Below, piece after piece: positions 1 to 8,479 of a DNA stretch of 64,000 nt. The DNA is from Psychromonas ossibalaenae ATCC BAA-1528 (GTDB taxonomy: Bacteria; Pseudomonadota; Gammaproteobacteria; Enterobacterales; Psychromonadaceae). A program made the translations under genes and the position numbers. How positions within the stretch are numbered: position 1 is the first letter of the stretch; the number at the start of each line of letters is the position of its first letter. The notes beneath the pieces were generated by a model. That model was given only the letters and a program-made list of their open reading frames with translations, did not search any database and had not been told where the DNA came from. The stretch lies in NCBI RefSeq assembly GCF_000381745.1, contig NZ_KB906974.1, positions 61,537 through 125,536 on the forward strand, read 5' to 3'.

Positions 1-95
1 TCTACCTCTACCTCTACCTCTACCTCTACCTCTACCTCTACCTCTACCTCTACCTCTACCTCTACCTCTACTTCAACCTCAACCTCTATCTCAGC
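1..95. repeat. TCTACC hexamer tandem repeat
   Basis: Eleven perfect TCTACC units occupy 1-66, followed by degenerate units to about 95. The tract starts at the window edge, so its true length is unknown. A six-base unit keeps the reading frame when copies are gained or lost. Confidence 0.95.
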
Positions 96-102
96 AAAGT
101 AA
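1..102 (+). CDS. Possible 3' end of a gene with a Ser-Thr repeat tail (partial)
   Basis: Read from base 1, the hexamer tract codes for alternating Ser-Thr, ends Ser-Ile-Ser-Ala-Lys and stops at TAA 100-102. Three of the four base changes in the degenerate part (ACC to ACT, and TCT to TCA twice) are synonymous in this frame, which hints at protein-level selection. The other two forward frames are also open through the tract, and the (Glu-Val)n frame on the reverse strand has no start codon in the window. The gene body, if there is one, lies to the left of the window. A low-complexity Ser/Thr tail would suit a linker or a surface protein. It could equally be a non-coding microsatellite. Confidence 0.3.
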   Translation, partial: STSTSTSTSTSTSTSTSTSTSTSTSTSTSISAK

Positions 103-684
103 GTAAAACCTGCCTCCTGTCATTTTTGTTTAATGCTGCTGTTTTTATTTCGGCCCAATTGTGACCCTGCTCGAATAAAAAATATCGGGAATGTAAATGA
201 TAAGTTTGCGAGCTGTAATGATAACCGCTTTATAACCTGTCTGGAATAATCTATACCCGTTATCATTCAAGATGCAAAAATCAGCAAGTCGTAAGGTGAA
301 CATATTCTAGGCGTGAAGGTGAAGATCTAATGGGTTAAATCGAGACTTCATAACAACGAAAATGATTGCCTTACGGCTTGCCCTGTGGGTCACCAGCTCG
401 AAAACCAATACTGCGTTGCAACATTTGATAAGGGCTAGCCATTGTCATCATGTTGTGCCTTGTCTTGGTGTCCGAGCTAGCGACTGATAAATGCATTTTG
501 ATTGGTAACGGGTATAAGTCCGTCCATTGAATGTAACAATTAACAAGCAGTTTTAACTCTTTTCATTGTGAACAGCAGTATTAATCGAATTCCACGGTGC
601 AGCGCAGGTTATTTCGGCCGAAGGGCAGGCGCTTAAATGGATTTTAAATAGTTATCTTCCACTTAGAACAAGGAACTAATAGAT
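103..684. other. Gene-free stretch left of phoD
   Basis: No credible gene is visible on either strand. The stretch contains the MITE-like element at 252-516 and presumably the phoD promoter. I looked for a Pho box resembling CTGTCAT repeats and found none convincing. Confidence 0.6.
252..516. mobile_element. MITE-like element, 265 bp, imperfect terminal inverted repeats
   Basis: The left end TATACCCGTTATCATTCAAG (252 onward) matches the reverse complement of the right end (516 backward) at 22 of 25 positions, and the outer 11 bases are identical. The interior has no open frame of note. Short non-coding repeats bounded by TATACC-type inverted repeats fit a non-autonomous element or a family of hairpin-forming intergenic repeats. 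I cannot see a clean target-site duplication. Confidence 0.6.
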
Positions 685-2520
685 ATGAGTAATAAATTTA
701 CACGTCGTGATTTTCTAAGAATGTCTGCTGCAGGTGTCGGAGCAGTGGTTGTTTCATCAGGTTTAGCTGGTTGTAATTCAAGCGACAGCAGTGCAGGTAT
801 TGAAAGCGGCGGTGACAGCGGCGGCAGCCAGGGAGAAGTTAGTCTAGATAAGCGCAAAGCTTCGTTTAATCACGGTGTAGCCAGCGGCGATCCGCTCAGT
901 GACAGGGTTATTTTATGGACTCGTGTTACGCCGCTGCTGCTTGACGGTGAAACGGTCGAAACAATTGCTGAGTTTGCCGTCAGCTGGGAAGTGGCAGAGG
1001 ACAGCGGTTTTAAAAATGTGATCCGCACCGGCTCGACTAATACCAGCTATGCAAGTGATTTTACCGTTAAAGTTGATGCGGTTGGCCTTGATGCCGGTGT
1101 TGATTATTACTTCCGCTTTATTTACAACGGCGTAGTGTCGGCTGCTGCTAAAACTCGTACTCTTCCGGAGGGAGATGTTGCACAGGCCAGATTTGCGGTA
1201 GTCAGCTGTGCTAACTATCACTGTGGTTATTTTAATGTCTATAAAGAGATTGCTAAAGAAGACGGCCTTGATGCGGTACTGCACTTGGGTGATTATATCT
1301 ATGAATATGGCGATGAACACTCCAATGTGGCGCTGTTTGAAAGCAAGTCCGGCGGTGCACAGCGTCTCACCGGTATTGGACCTAAAGGCGGCTGTATTAC
1401 ACTGGCTGATTACCGTAGCCGTTATGCGCTGCATCATCTAGAGCCGGAACTACAGGAAGCGCACCATAAGGTGCCTTTTATCACGGTATGGGATGACCAT
1501 GAACTGGCTAACGATGTGTATATGGATGGGGCCGAAGCACATAATCCAGATATACACGGCCCCTGGGAGCCTCGCCGTGCAGCCGCTTTACAGACTTATT
1601 TTGAATGGATGCCGATTCGCCCTGCTTCCTTCGGTGATAACGAAACGATCACCCGCCAGTTTAAGTACGGCAATTTAGTTGATCTGATGATGCTCGATAC
1701 CCGTATCGCAGGCCGTGAAGTGCCGCCTGATATGTTTAACTATATTGATTTCAGCAACGGTACACTGGATAAAGATAATTACCTGCAGGATGTTGCTCAG
1801 GAGCGCGGTATGTTAGGTGCCGAGCAGTTCCACTGGCTGTCCACTAAGCTGTATGAATCGACAGCCAAATGGCAGGTGATCGGTCAGCAGGTGCCGATGG
1901 CAAGACTGGAGATGCCGACTACGCCCTTTATGATGTGCTTTGGTGGTGCAGGTGCGCATACTCCGGCCATGATTGACGGACTTATTGATATTAAGAATCG
2001 TATGGCGGCTGGCGATCCGACCGTTAGCGATGCACAGAAAGCACAAGTCGCAGACGTTATTCCGTTCAGGTCTACCGCCTGGGATGGTTATAACAGTGAA
2101 CGTAATATGCTTCTGCAGAATGCTAAATATCATGGCGCGAATTTAATCGTGCTGGCTGGAGACACACATAATTTCTGGGCAAACCGTCTAACGCTTGATA
2201 ACGGTGAGTCTGTTGGTGTGGAGTTTGCTATCGGTTCGATCAGTTCATTTGGTCATGAAACCTACTTTAAACTTGAAGATGCCGATGCAGCAGAGATCGG
2301 TCCCCGCTTAGGTGCATTTGCCGATGATGTCGAATACTTTAACCTGTATCGCCGTGGTTTCATGCTGCTGAGTTTCACTCAGGCAGAAACCACGGCCGAG
2401 TTTAAGTATATTGATACGGCATTCAGCCGTGATTATAACAAGGTGGCAGGTCCGGTATTTAAAGTAGATGCTTCAGACTGTACTAAGGTGATTACGGTAT
2501 CGGATCCGAATCGGCTGTAA
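685..2520 (+). CDS. phoD: PhoD-like alkaline phosphatase/phosphodiesterase, Tat lipoprotein
   Basis: This is a PhoD-family metallophosphoesterase that should hydrolyse phosphate mono- or diesters outside the cytoplasmic membrane. The N-terminus has a twin-arginine motif (TRRDFLRM, residues 6-13), a hydrophobic stretch and a lipobox LAGC with Cys30, so export by Tat followed by lipidation is predicted. A Ser/Gly/Asp linker follows (about 31-50). Metal-binding motifs characteristic of the family are visible: HLGDYIYEYG, WDDHELANDVY and AGDTHNFW. The length of 611 residues is slightly long for the family because of the linker. It stands alone between a repeat element and a strong terminator, so it is probably monocistronic. 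The substrate could range from phosphodiesters to teichoic-type polymers and cannot be told from sequence alone. Confidence 0.9.
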   Translation: MSNKFTRRDFLRMSAAGVGAVVVSSGLAGCNSSDSSAGIESGGDSGGSQGEVSLDKRKASFNHGVASGDPLSDRVILWTRVTPLLLDGETVETIAEFAVSWEVAEDSGFKNVIRTGSTNTSYASDFTVKVDAVGLDAGVDYYFRFIYNGVVSAAAKTRTLPEGDVAQARFAVVSCANYHCGYFNVYKEIAKEDGLDAVLHLGDYIYEYGDEHSNVALFESKSGGAQRLTGIGPKGGCITLADYRSRYALHHLEPELQEAHHKVPFITVWDDHELANDVYMDGAEAHNPDIHGPWEPRRAAALQTYFEWMPIRPASFGDNETITRQFKYGNLVDLMMLDTRIAGREVPPDMFNYIDFSNGTLDKDNYLQDVAQERGMLGAEQFHWLSTKLYESTAKWQVIGQQVPMARLEMPTTPFMMCFGGAGAHTPAMIDGLIDIKNRMAAGDPTVSDAQKAQVADVIPFRSTAWDGYNSERNMLLQNAKYHGANLIVLAGDTHNFWANRLTLDNGESVGVEFAIGSISSFGHETYFKLEDADAAEIGPRLGAFADDVEYFNLYRRGFMLLSFTQAETTAEFKYIDTAFSRDYNKVAGPVFKVDASDCTKVITVSDPNRL

Positions 2521-2602
2521 CGCCTGCCTATCAATTACAAAAAATCTCTGTTTAGGTTTGATGTAAATGATTTTTCCAGTATAACCTATTGTTATTACTA
2601 CG

Positions 2603-2637
2603 AAATGGTTACTTGTTTTTTCAAGTAACCATTTTTT
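2603..2637 (+). terminator. Rho-independent terminator of phoD
   Basis: A perfect 13-bp stem (2603-2615 pairing with 2622-2634) has a six-base T-rich loop and ends in a run of T residues. It lies about 85 bases after the phoD stop codon. Confidence 0.9.
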
Positions 2638-2799
2638 GCTTTAAGTGGTGGAAACGTTGACATTATTTTAGTGAAGCGCTTTACGCTGTTACGAAATGTT
2701 ACGATATTGTTCTTTTGGATAAAGTAAATTGAAGCGCATAAACGAAAAATATAGAAGAGAAATTGGACTAAATTTATAAGCAGTATACAGGGAGAAATA

Positions 2800-3828
2800 A
2801 TGTTTTATTTAAACAGTTGTGCGTTTGCTCTTTACCACATATTAAAAGAGATAGATCCCGAGAATAAGGTATTAAATACCATAAAGTTAGAAGCGTTTTC
2901 AGGGGCGGAAGCTTGTTTTATCAGTGAGCAACGTGTTTTACCGGTGTTATATGCACTCTATGAGACCGGGTTTTATCATCGTTTTGAGTTGAAATTCTTA
3001 GCAACAGCCGCTGACAGTTATGTTGAACAGGGACGTTGTCTTTCTGTGATGGCCCGAGGGGATCTTGGTAGTGTTGCCCGCAGTTATATCTGTAATGCAC
3101 CAACTATGGGGCATTTTATTAAAAGGATGATTGCGGATATTACGTTCGGTAACCGGGCTCTGTCCTTTGATATTAAACACAGCAATGATTATGTTGAAAT
3201 CAGGCTTAGTTTTAATAATGAAGAGAAAAATTTTAATCACGGGCAGGGCTTGTTATTTTTTATTGCTTATCTTGCTCAGCTGTTCTTTGGAAGGCAGGTG
3301 AAGATTGATTCATTTTTCTGTACTGAAGATAAACTGGATCTTGCGACATACCGCTCGCATGTATCGGGCACTTTAACCTCTGCTGGAGAAAATTACATTC
3401 GTTTTAAAAAGGATGATTTTGATCTGCTTAATAAGCATCATAATGCTTATGTAGATGATGAATTAAAATCAATGGTCCAGACATTAAGACCCTGCGAGCC
3501 TGATTTTGATAATATTAAAGAAGATGTATTAAGTAAAATTAAAGAGTACTTTTTAGAAACCAACGACTATATTTCAGCGGATGCAATGGCCCGTCAGTTT
3601 AATATGAGTCAGTCTACCCTGTATAGGAAACTCGAAAATGTTCATACCTCTTATCGCGAACTGGTTGAATTGACTCGAAAAGAGCTAGCGCTGACATTAA
3701 TCAGAGAGAGTGCAGTTTCATTTGGAGAGATCAGCCATAAACTGGGATATTCTAATTTAACTGGTTTTAACCGAGCATTTAAGCGCTGGTTAGATATCAG
3801 CCCGACCGAATATAGACGTAATTTATAA
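2800..3828 (+). CDS. AraC-family transcriptional regulator
   Basis: A 342-residue regulator. The C-terminal 85 or so residues contain the double helix-turn-helix of the AraC/XylS family, including ADAMARQFNMSQSTLYRKL and a second helix pair ending in the typical FNRAFKRWLDISPTEYR signature. The N-terminal part (about 20-210) resembles the arabinose-binding-type domain of the OruR/ArgR-like AraC subgroup rather than a cupin. The start at 2800 has a good ribosome site (GGGAGAAATA). It is preceded by the phoD terminator and followed by a MITE-like repeat, so it is transcribed alone and its target is not evident from context. phoD is a possible but unproven target. Confidence 0.88.
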   Translation: MFYLNSCAFALYHILKEIDPENKVLNTIKLEAFSGAEACFISEQRVLPVLYALYETGFYHRFELKFLATAADSYVEQGRCLSVMARGDLGSVARSYICNAPTMGHFIKRMIADITFGNRALSFDIKHSNDYVEIRLSFNNEEKNFNHGQGLLFFIAYLAQLFFGRQVKIDSFFCTEDKLDLATYRSHVSGTLTSAGENYIRFKKDDFDLLNKHHNAYVDDELKSMVQTLRPCEPDFDNIKEDVLSKIKEYFLETNDYISADAMARQFNMSQSTLYRKLENVHTSYRELVELTRKELALTLIRESAVSFGEISHKLGYSNLTGFNRAFKRWLDISPTEYRRNL

Positions 3829-4229
3829 ATATGAAATTACTTTGTAGAAATAGCGCGGATGACAAAGGAAGACAGGTATGTCTTTTAACCCTTTTGAATC
3901 TGTGCTGCCTAACAAACTTCAAAATATCCAACAAAGCTCAACAAAACCGCTGCTGGAATAATTTATACTGCTCTGTCGTATAGAAGAGTCACTTGCGCTT
4001 GTCTAGGAAAGTTCTGCTTTTTCTGTTCTGTACGTATAATACCAATTCCATTAATTAAATGATCTATTTAGGCGTAGGAAAAATGGATGAAAGCAAGGCA
4101 TTGATTGCAGTAACTAGTTTTTCTAATTACAAAATCAAGAACGAAGCTAGCGTCCATTTTAACCAGCATAAATGAACAGAAAATTAGTGGATTTGGTATA
4201 AATATGTAATTTAATTTAGGAAGTCATTC
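3829..4229. other. Gene-free stretch containing a MITE-like repeat
   Basis: There are no genes here. The second half is the 4038-4200 repeat, and the first half has no recognisable structure. Confidence 0.6.
4038..4200. mobile_element. MITE-like element, 163 bp, terminal inverted repeats
   Basis: The left end ATACCAATTCCATTAATT (4039 onward) matches the reverse complement of the right end (ATACCAAATCCACTAATT, ending at 4199) at 16 of 18 positions. An inner inverted pair (AAAATGGA near 4079 and TCCATTTT near 4153) extends the hairpin potential. There is no open frame inside. Elements with ATACCAAATCCACTAATT-like ends are, to my knowledge, common between genes in marine gammaproteobacteria. 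The ends share only TATACC with the 252-516 element, so this is a different family or subfamily. Confidence 0.65.
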
Positions 4230-4472
4230 ATGGAAAAAAAAGACAATATGCCGCTTTGGGCATACTGGGCTCTATTGGGAATAAAAACACGTAATACAGC
4301 GCTGAAATTTTTAATCGGCTCTTTGGTTTTATCGGTAGTTATCACTATTTACGGAATAGTTATTAAGGATTACTCCCTGGCATCACTTTTCTTCGTACCC
4401 TTATGGTACTTCATATCCATTAAATGGGTTGATGTCTATTCGACCTGGACACCGCCTGAGAATTCAGAATAA
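4230..4472 (+). CDS. Small two-helix membrane protein of unknown function
   Basis: An 80-residue protein with two predicted membrane segments (about 25-47 and 51-70), a Lys-rich cytoplasmic start (MEKKDN) and an acidic tail. A good ribosome site (TTAGGAAG) lies 7-8 bases before the ATG. I do not recognise the family. The gene begins 29 bases after the right end of the MITE-like repeat, so its promoter may lie in or next to the repeat. Confidence 0.7.
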   Translation: MEKKDNMPLWAYWALLGIKTRNTALKFLIGSLVLSVVITIYGIVIKDYSLASLFFVPLWYFISIKWVDVYSTWTPPENSE

Positions 4473-4513
4473 GCAATGTCTCAGATTTTTTAGAAAAAGG
4501 ATTATTCGAGGGT

Positions 4514-4544
4514 CTTGTGTTTTTACTTTTTTGTGAAACACAAG
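4514..4544. repeat. Hairpin without a T tract
   Basis: A perfect 9-bp inverted repeat CTTGTGTTT/AAACACAAG lies between the small membrane protein and the binding-protein gene. No T run follows on either strand, so it is not a standard terminator. It may be a processing hairpin. Confidence 0.4.
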
Positions 4545-4765
4545 CCTGTCAGCTTAAACCCGTAACTGTTTCAAATAATTACCTGCACCGCTTTACTCAC
4601 CCCGCAAACAGCTATAGCCGTTAACTCTTCACCTTTTTCTTTACGTTTATAACCAGTTAGCTGCGGTTTACTAATTTCTACGCCTTAAATGATAACGGCT
4701 ATAAATTGGCAAAGTTCAGCTGAGTCAGCCATAGTTGTAGCAGGCTTGTTGTCTGGGGACTGTAA

Positions 4766-6478
4766 ATGGCTGCTTTTTCTATGCGTTTTATGGTTATTTT
4801 ATTGCTCACTATGCTGCCGGATGTCTTGGCACAGGCCTCTGCTTTGCAAAAAAAAACGGCGCAAAAGTGGACTGCACAGGAGTTTCAGCCTTCAACATTA
4901 AATCTCAGTGAACAAATGCAGGAGATGAGCTGGTTTATTGAAGCGTCAAAACCTTATCAAGGCATGCAGATCCGCGTTGTATCAGAACGAATTGCTACTC
5001 ATTGGTATGAAGCATCTGTCCTGGCAAAAGCCTTCTTTGAAATTACCGGTATTCACGTGGTGCATGAGTTAACCGGTGAAGATGATGTGATTAAAAAACT
5101 CTCTGCGCAGATTTTAACCGGTCAGAATATCTATGATGCCTATATTAATGACAGCGACCTTATCGGTACACACTTTAGATCCGGTGCGGTTGTTGCTCTC
5201 TCTGATTTTATAAAAGCTGAGGGGGCAGATGTTACCCTGCCTAGCTTAGATCTACAGGACTTTATCGGGCTTAAATTTACCACCGGCCCCGACGGCAAGC
5301 TTTATCAGCTGCCGGATCAACAGTTTGCCAACCTCTACTGGTATCGCCATGACTGGTTTAATCGTGCAGACTTTAAATCTGCTTTTAAATCGCTTTATGG
5401 TTATGAACTGGGCGTACCGCAGAACTGGCAGGCATATGAAGATATTGCCGCATTTTTCAGCGAAGATATTAAAGAGATAGACGGTCAGCGTATTTATGGT
5501 CATATGGATTATGCGAAAACGGATCCTTCTCTCGGCTGGCGAATGTCAGATGCGTGGTTTTCCATGGCCGGAGTTGGTGACCGGGGACTGCCTAATGGAC
5601 TTCCCGTTGATGAGTGGGGGATCAGAGTTGAGCAGTGCCGTCCGGTGGGAGCAAGTGTAAGGCGCGGCGGTGCGTTAAACAGCCCGGCTGCGGTTTATGC
5701 GGTTGATAAATTTAAACACTGGTTAACTCAATATGCGCCTGAACAGGCTTCTGAACTGAATTTTACTCAGGCAGGGCAATGGCCGGGAAAGGGCATTATT
5801 GCCCAGCAGATATTCTGGTATACCGCGTTTGTTGCAGATCTCACCAAACCTGGATTAGCGGTAATGAATAGCGACGGAACACCAAAATGGCGGGTCGCAC
5901 CTTCTCCGGTTGGTAAATACTGGCAGGGTGGTATGAAGTCGGGTTATCAGGATGCCGGGGCCTGGACGCTGCTTAAGAATACACCGCTGAAACGTCGCCA
6001 GGCCGCCTGGCTTTATGCGCAGTTTGTAGTATCTAAAACAGTCTCGTTAAAAAAAACCTTAGTCGGATTAACACCGATCCGCTTATCCGATATTGAGTCC
6101 GATGTGATGACAGAGCGTGCACCGTACCTGGGAGGATTAGTCGAATTTTACCGAAGTTATGGACGTGAAGTATGGACACCGACGGGAACTAATGTACCGG
6201 ATTATCCCGGGCTGGCTGATTACTGGTGGCAGTATATTTCGCAGATTATTGAGGGGAAGGTTTCCACGCAGACGGGACTGAATAATTTTGCCGCTGCTGT
6301 AGACAGACACTTAGCCAGACTTGGTGAGTCGGCCCCGGGCAGATGTGCGCCAATGTTGAACCCGCTTTCCGAAAAAGGTTTCTGGCTGAATAGAAGCGGT
6401 TCGCCTAAACCGGCTATAAATGAGCATCCGGCGGGTAAGACTCTGCCTTATCTGGAGGCTGTCGATGTCTGGAAATAG
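4766..6478 (+). CDS. Family 1 extracellular solute-binding protein (sugar/polyol type, orphan)
   Basis: A 570-residue periplasmic binding protein of the large class associated with carbohydrate or glycerol ABC importers (it resembles the roughly 570-580-residue GlpV-like proteins by length and C-terminal layout). The signal peptide is residues 1-24 (hydrophobic core, then Ala-rich cleavage near VLAQA). The body has the two-lobe family 1 pattern, including a central GTPKWRVAPSPVGKYW segment and a C-terminal GSPKPAINEHPAGKTLPY segment. A GGGG-containing ribosome site precedes the ATG at 4766, and Met at 4781 is a possible alternative start. No permease or ATPase gene is nearby. The next gene, another binding protein, overlaps its end by 14 bases. 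It may feed a distant transporter or a sensor. Confidence 0.82.
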   Translation: MAAFSMRFMVILLLTMLPDVLAQASALQKKTAQKWTAQEFQPSTLNLSEQMQEMSWFIEASKPYQGMQIRVVSERIATHWYEASVLAKAFFEITGIHVVHELTGEDDVIKKLSAQILTGQNIYDAYINDSDLIGTHFRSGAVVALSDFIKAEGADVTLPSLDLQDFIGLKFTTGPDGKLYQLPDQQFANLYWYRHDWFNRADFKSAFKSLYGYELGVPQNWQAYEDIAAFFSEDIKEIDGQRIYGHMDYAKTDPSLGWRMSDAWFSMAGVGDRGLPNGLPVDEWGIRVEQCRPVGASVRRGGALNSPAAVYAVDKFKHWLTQYAPEQASELNFTQAGQWPGKGIIAQQIFWYTAFVADLTKPGLAVMNSDGTPKWRVAPSPVGKYWQGGMKSGYQDAGAWTLLKNTPLKRRQAAWLYAQFVVSKTVSLKKTLVGLTPIRLSDIESDVMTERAPYLGGLVEFYRSYGREVWTPTGTNVPDYPGLADYWWQYISQIIEGKVSTQTGLNNFAAAVDRHLARLGESAPGRCAPMLNPLSEKGFWLNRSGSPKPAINEHPAGKTLPYLEAVDVWK

Positions 6479-7256
6479 TAAGAACAGTGATCATGTCAAT
6501 CTGCTTTCCAATCAGATAAATATTCGTCTGACATCTTCGTGTAAAGCTGCCGTGTGTATTTTTTTACTCTTACTGCCTGTGTTTACGCTCCGCGCTGAGC
6601 CGATTAATATATTAACTTACGAAGAGTCTCCCTATGCTCTGATGGTCGGCAAAACCCAGAAAGGTTTATTGGTGGATATGCTTGCTGAATTATTTTCCCG
6701 TACCAGTCTGCAGTATAAGCTGCGCTTTATCCCTCTGAAAAGAGCGATAATCACCGTCGAGCGCAAGTCCGGTTATTGTGTTTTACCTATTGTCCGCAGT
6801 CAGGAGCGTGAAGCGAATTTTCAGTGGATCAGTCCGATGCTGGTTTCCCGTTACGGTTTATACAGTCAGGAAAAACGTTCAATTCCACTGGTTACTTTAA
6901 ATGATGCTAGGCCTTATAAAATCGGCAGTTTCCTCGGCAGCGGTATTGGCGAATATTTAACGGATCTAGGGTTTGATGTCCAACTGACATCCCTGAGTGC
7001 TTTAAATCTTCAGAAATTAAAACGGGGACGATTTGAACTATGGGCGGAAGATCTGATAAGTGCACGGGAAATGATGCGTAAACAAGGCATTAAATTCGGC
7101 CGTCCGGAACTAGTTTTTTATACTTCTATCCGCGCCATGGCCTGCCATCGAACTATGCCGGTTGAGCAGTTAAAGGAACTGCACAGCGCGCTGCTTAGTA
7201 TGTACCAGGATGGATTTATGAAAGCGTTATACCTTGAATATGGTGTTGAGATGTAA
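6465..7256 (+). CDS. Family 3-like periplasmic solute-binding protein
   Basis: A 263-residue periplasmic binding protein of the amino-acid-type (SBP_bac_3) fold. I place the start at ATG 6465 because GGAGG sits six bases upstream and the product then begins with a short charged stretch, a hydrophobic core and a signal peptidase site near LRAEP. A longer frame opens at 6420. Typical features are ILTYEESPYALM at the mature start, a lobe-crossing segment after KRAIITVERK, and a C-terminal helix. It overlaps the upstream binding-protein gene by 14 bases, so the two are translationally coupled. There are no permease genes, and ligand and partner are unknown. Confidence 0.82.
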   Translation: MSGNSKNSDHVNLLSNQINIRLTSSCKAAVCIFLLLLPVFTLRAEPINILTYEESPYALMVGKTQKGLLVDMLAELFSRTSLQYKLRFIPLKRAIITVERKSGYCVLPIVRSQEREANFQWISPMLVSRYGLYSQEKRSIPLVTLNDARPYKIGSFLGSGIGEYLTDLGFDVQLTSLSALNLQKLKRGRFELWAEDLISAREMMRKQGIKFGRPELVFYTSIRAMACHRTMPVEQLKELHSALLSMYQDGFMKALYLEYGVEM

Positions 7257-7264
7257 GTAGATAA

Positions 7265-7299
7265 ATAAGTGGCTGTATCGACAGCCGCTTATATGTTTT
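7265..7299 (+). terminator. Terminator between binding-protein gene and norW
   Basis: A 12-bp stem with one G-U pair (7265-7276 with 7281-7292) and an ATCG loop is followed by ATGTTTTG. It sits between convergent genes and may act in both directions. Confidence 0.7.
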
Positions 7300-7327
7300 G
7301 GGGGGAGAAAAAACAGTTTATCCTGAC

Positions 7328-8479
7328 TCAGAGGACCGCAGGCAGTTGTCTAAGCAGAGGAAATGCCTGTTTCATATTATCTTGAGTGACCACAAAACCA
7401 ATCAGCTGGTTTTTATCGTCAAATGCTTTAGCTGTCATACCCTGAGCTGCCGCATCAATCTGCCAGCGGGCCCCTGCCTGCGTGGTATTGCCGCAAAGCT
7501 GAATCGGGTAGTGCGGTGTTTTTACTTTCACCAGCATAGCCGGCAGTTTTATTTCACTAGGCCGGCCAAGCAGGGTTTTTGCCAGTGCATTGGCGCTTAA
7601 TAATATCGGCTGTAGAAACGGCAGCAGTTTACCGTCTATTTCTGCACAGTCGCCAAGTGCGTAAACATCGCGGGCAGAGCTTTGAAGCTTAGAGTCAACG
7701 ATTATACCGCGACCACAGGTGATTCCAGCTTCACTGGCCAGACGGGTATTGGCTTTCAGCCCGGCGGCAGAAATAACACCGTCAACCTGAAAAGTACGGC
7801 CATTACTGAGTGTGACATTAATACTCTGCTCGTCTGATGTCTGCTCAAGTCTGCTGACCTGCGTGCCGAGGTTAATATCGACCCTTGAATTTCCTAAGCT
7901 CTGGTACAGCTGGGCTGCTATAAAATCAGGCAGCAGGGCTGCTAACAGGCTCTTTGCCGGATCGACCAGCACAACCTGTCTGCCGCTTCGGTTTAAATCC
8001 ATAGCAATTTCAGTACCAATCAGACCAGCTCCGATAACCAGCACCGATTCTGCAGTGGTGAGTTTCTCCTGAGCGGACTTATATTCAGACAAACTGTTTA
8101 AGGTGATTATCCTATCGGCAGCATCTCCCTCCGTCGGTGGTACAAAAGCGGATGCGCCCGTTGCTATAACCAGCTTGTCATAAGCGAATTGTTTATTATT
8201 AGCTGTTAAGGTTTTATTAAGCGTGTCGATTGAGTCGACCCTATGCCGGGTTAACAAAGTGATGTTGTATTCAGTGGCAAACTGTAATGCATTCATTCTG
8301 ACTAGATCAGCCGCTGTTTGTTTGTTAGAAAACACATGGCTTAGATCCGGTTTGCTGTACTCGTCACCTTCGCAGGCGGTGATCACTGTAATCGCCTGCT
8401 GTGTATTTTCTCTACGCAGCGTTTTCACCAGCTGGTAGGCGGCAAAGCCGCTGCCGATAATAATAATTGGTTTAATCAT
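7328..8479 (-). CDS. norW: NorW, NADH:flavorubredoxin reductase
   Basis: A 383-residue FAD-dependent reductase of the rubredoxin/ferredoxin reductase type that passes electrons from NADH to the rubredoxin domain of NorV for nitric oxide reduction in the cytoplasm. There is an N-terminal FAD motif [11 protein letters not shown], a central NAD motif [10 protein letters not shown] (about 145-154) and the second FAD motif [11 protein letters not shown]. Length matches E. coli NorW (about 377). Its ATG overlaps the norV stop in a TCAT arrangement (8476-8479), showing translational coupling. It belongs to the sigma54/NorR-controlled norVW operon. Confidence 0.95.
   Translation of the reverse strand: MIKPIIIIGSGFAAYQLVKTLRRENTQQAITVITACEGDEYSKPDLSHVFSNKQTAADLVRMNALQFATEYNITLLTRHRVDSIDTLNKTLTANNKQFAYDKLVIATGASAFVPPTEGDAADRIITLNSLSEYKSAQEKLTTAESVLVIGAGLIGTEIAMDLNRSGRQVVLVDPAKSLLAALLPDFIAAQLYQSLGNSRVDINLGTQVSRLEQTSDEQSINVTLSNGRTFQVDGVISAAGLKANTRLASEAGITCGRGIIVDSKLQSSARDVYALGDCAEIDGKLLPFLQPILLSANALAKTLLGRPSEIKLPAMLVKVKTPHYPIQLCGNTTQAGARWQIDAAAQGMTAKAFDDKNQLIGFVVTQDNMKQAFPLLRQLPAVL

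Noticed and set aside
1-95. CRISPR-like repeat at the left edge
   Set aside because: The repeat is a contiguous six-base unit without spacers, so it is a simple microsatellite.
57-250. Pho box controlling phoD
   Set aside because: No CTGTCAT-like direct repeat at the expected 11-base period is visible.
913-1437. 174-codon minus-strand frame inside phoD
   Set aside because: It lies wholly within phoD on the opposite strand, with no ribosome site and no family resemblance.
4689-4901. 70-codon plus-strand frame before the family 1 binding protein
   Set aside because: It overlaps the start of the binding-protein gene in another frame. The binding-protein reading gives a proper signal peptide and this one does not.
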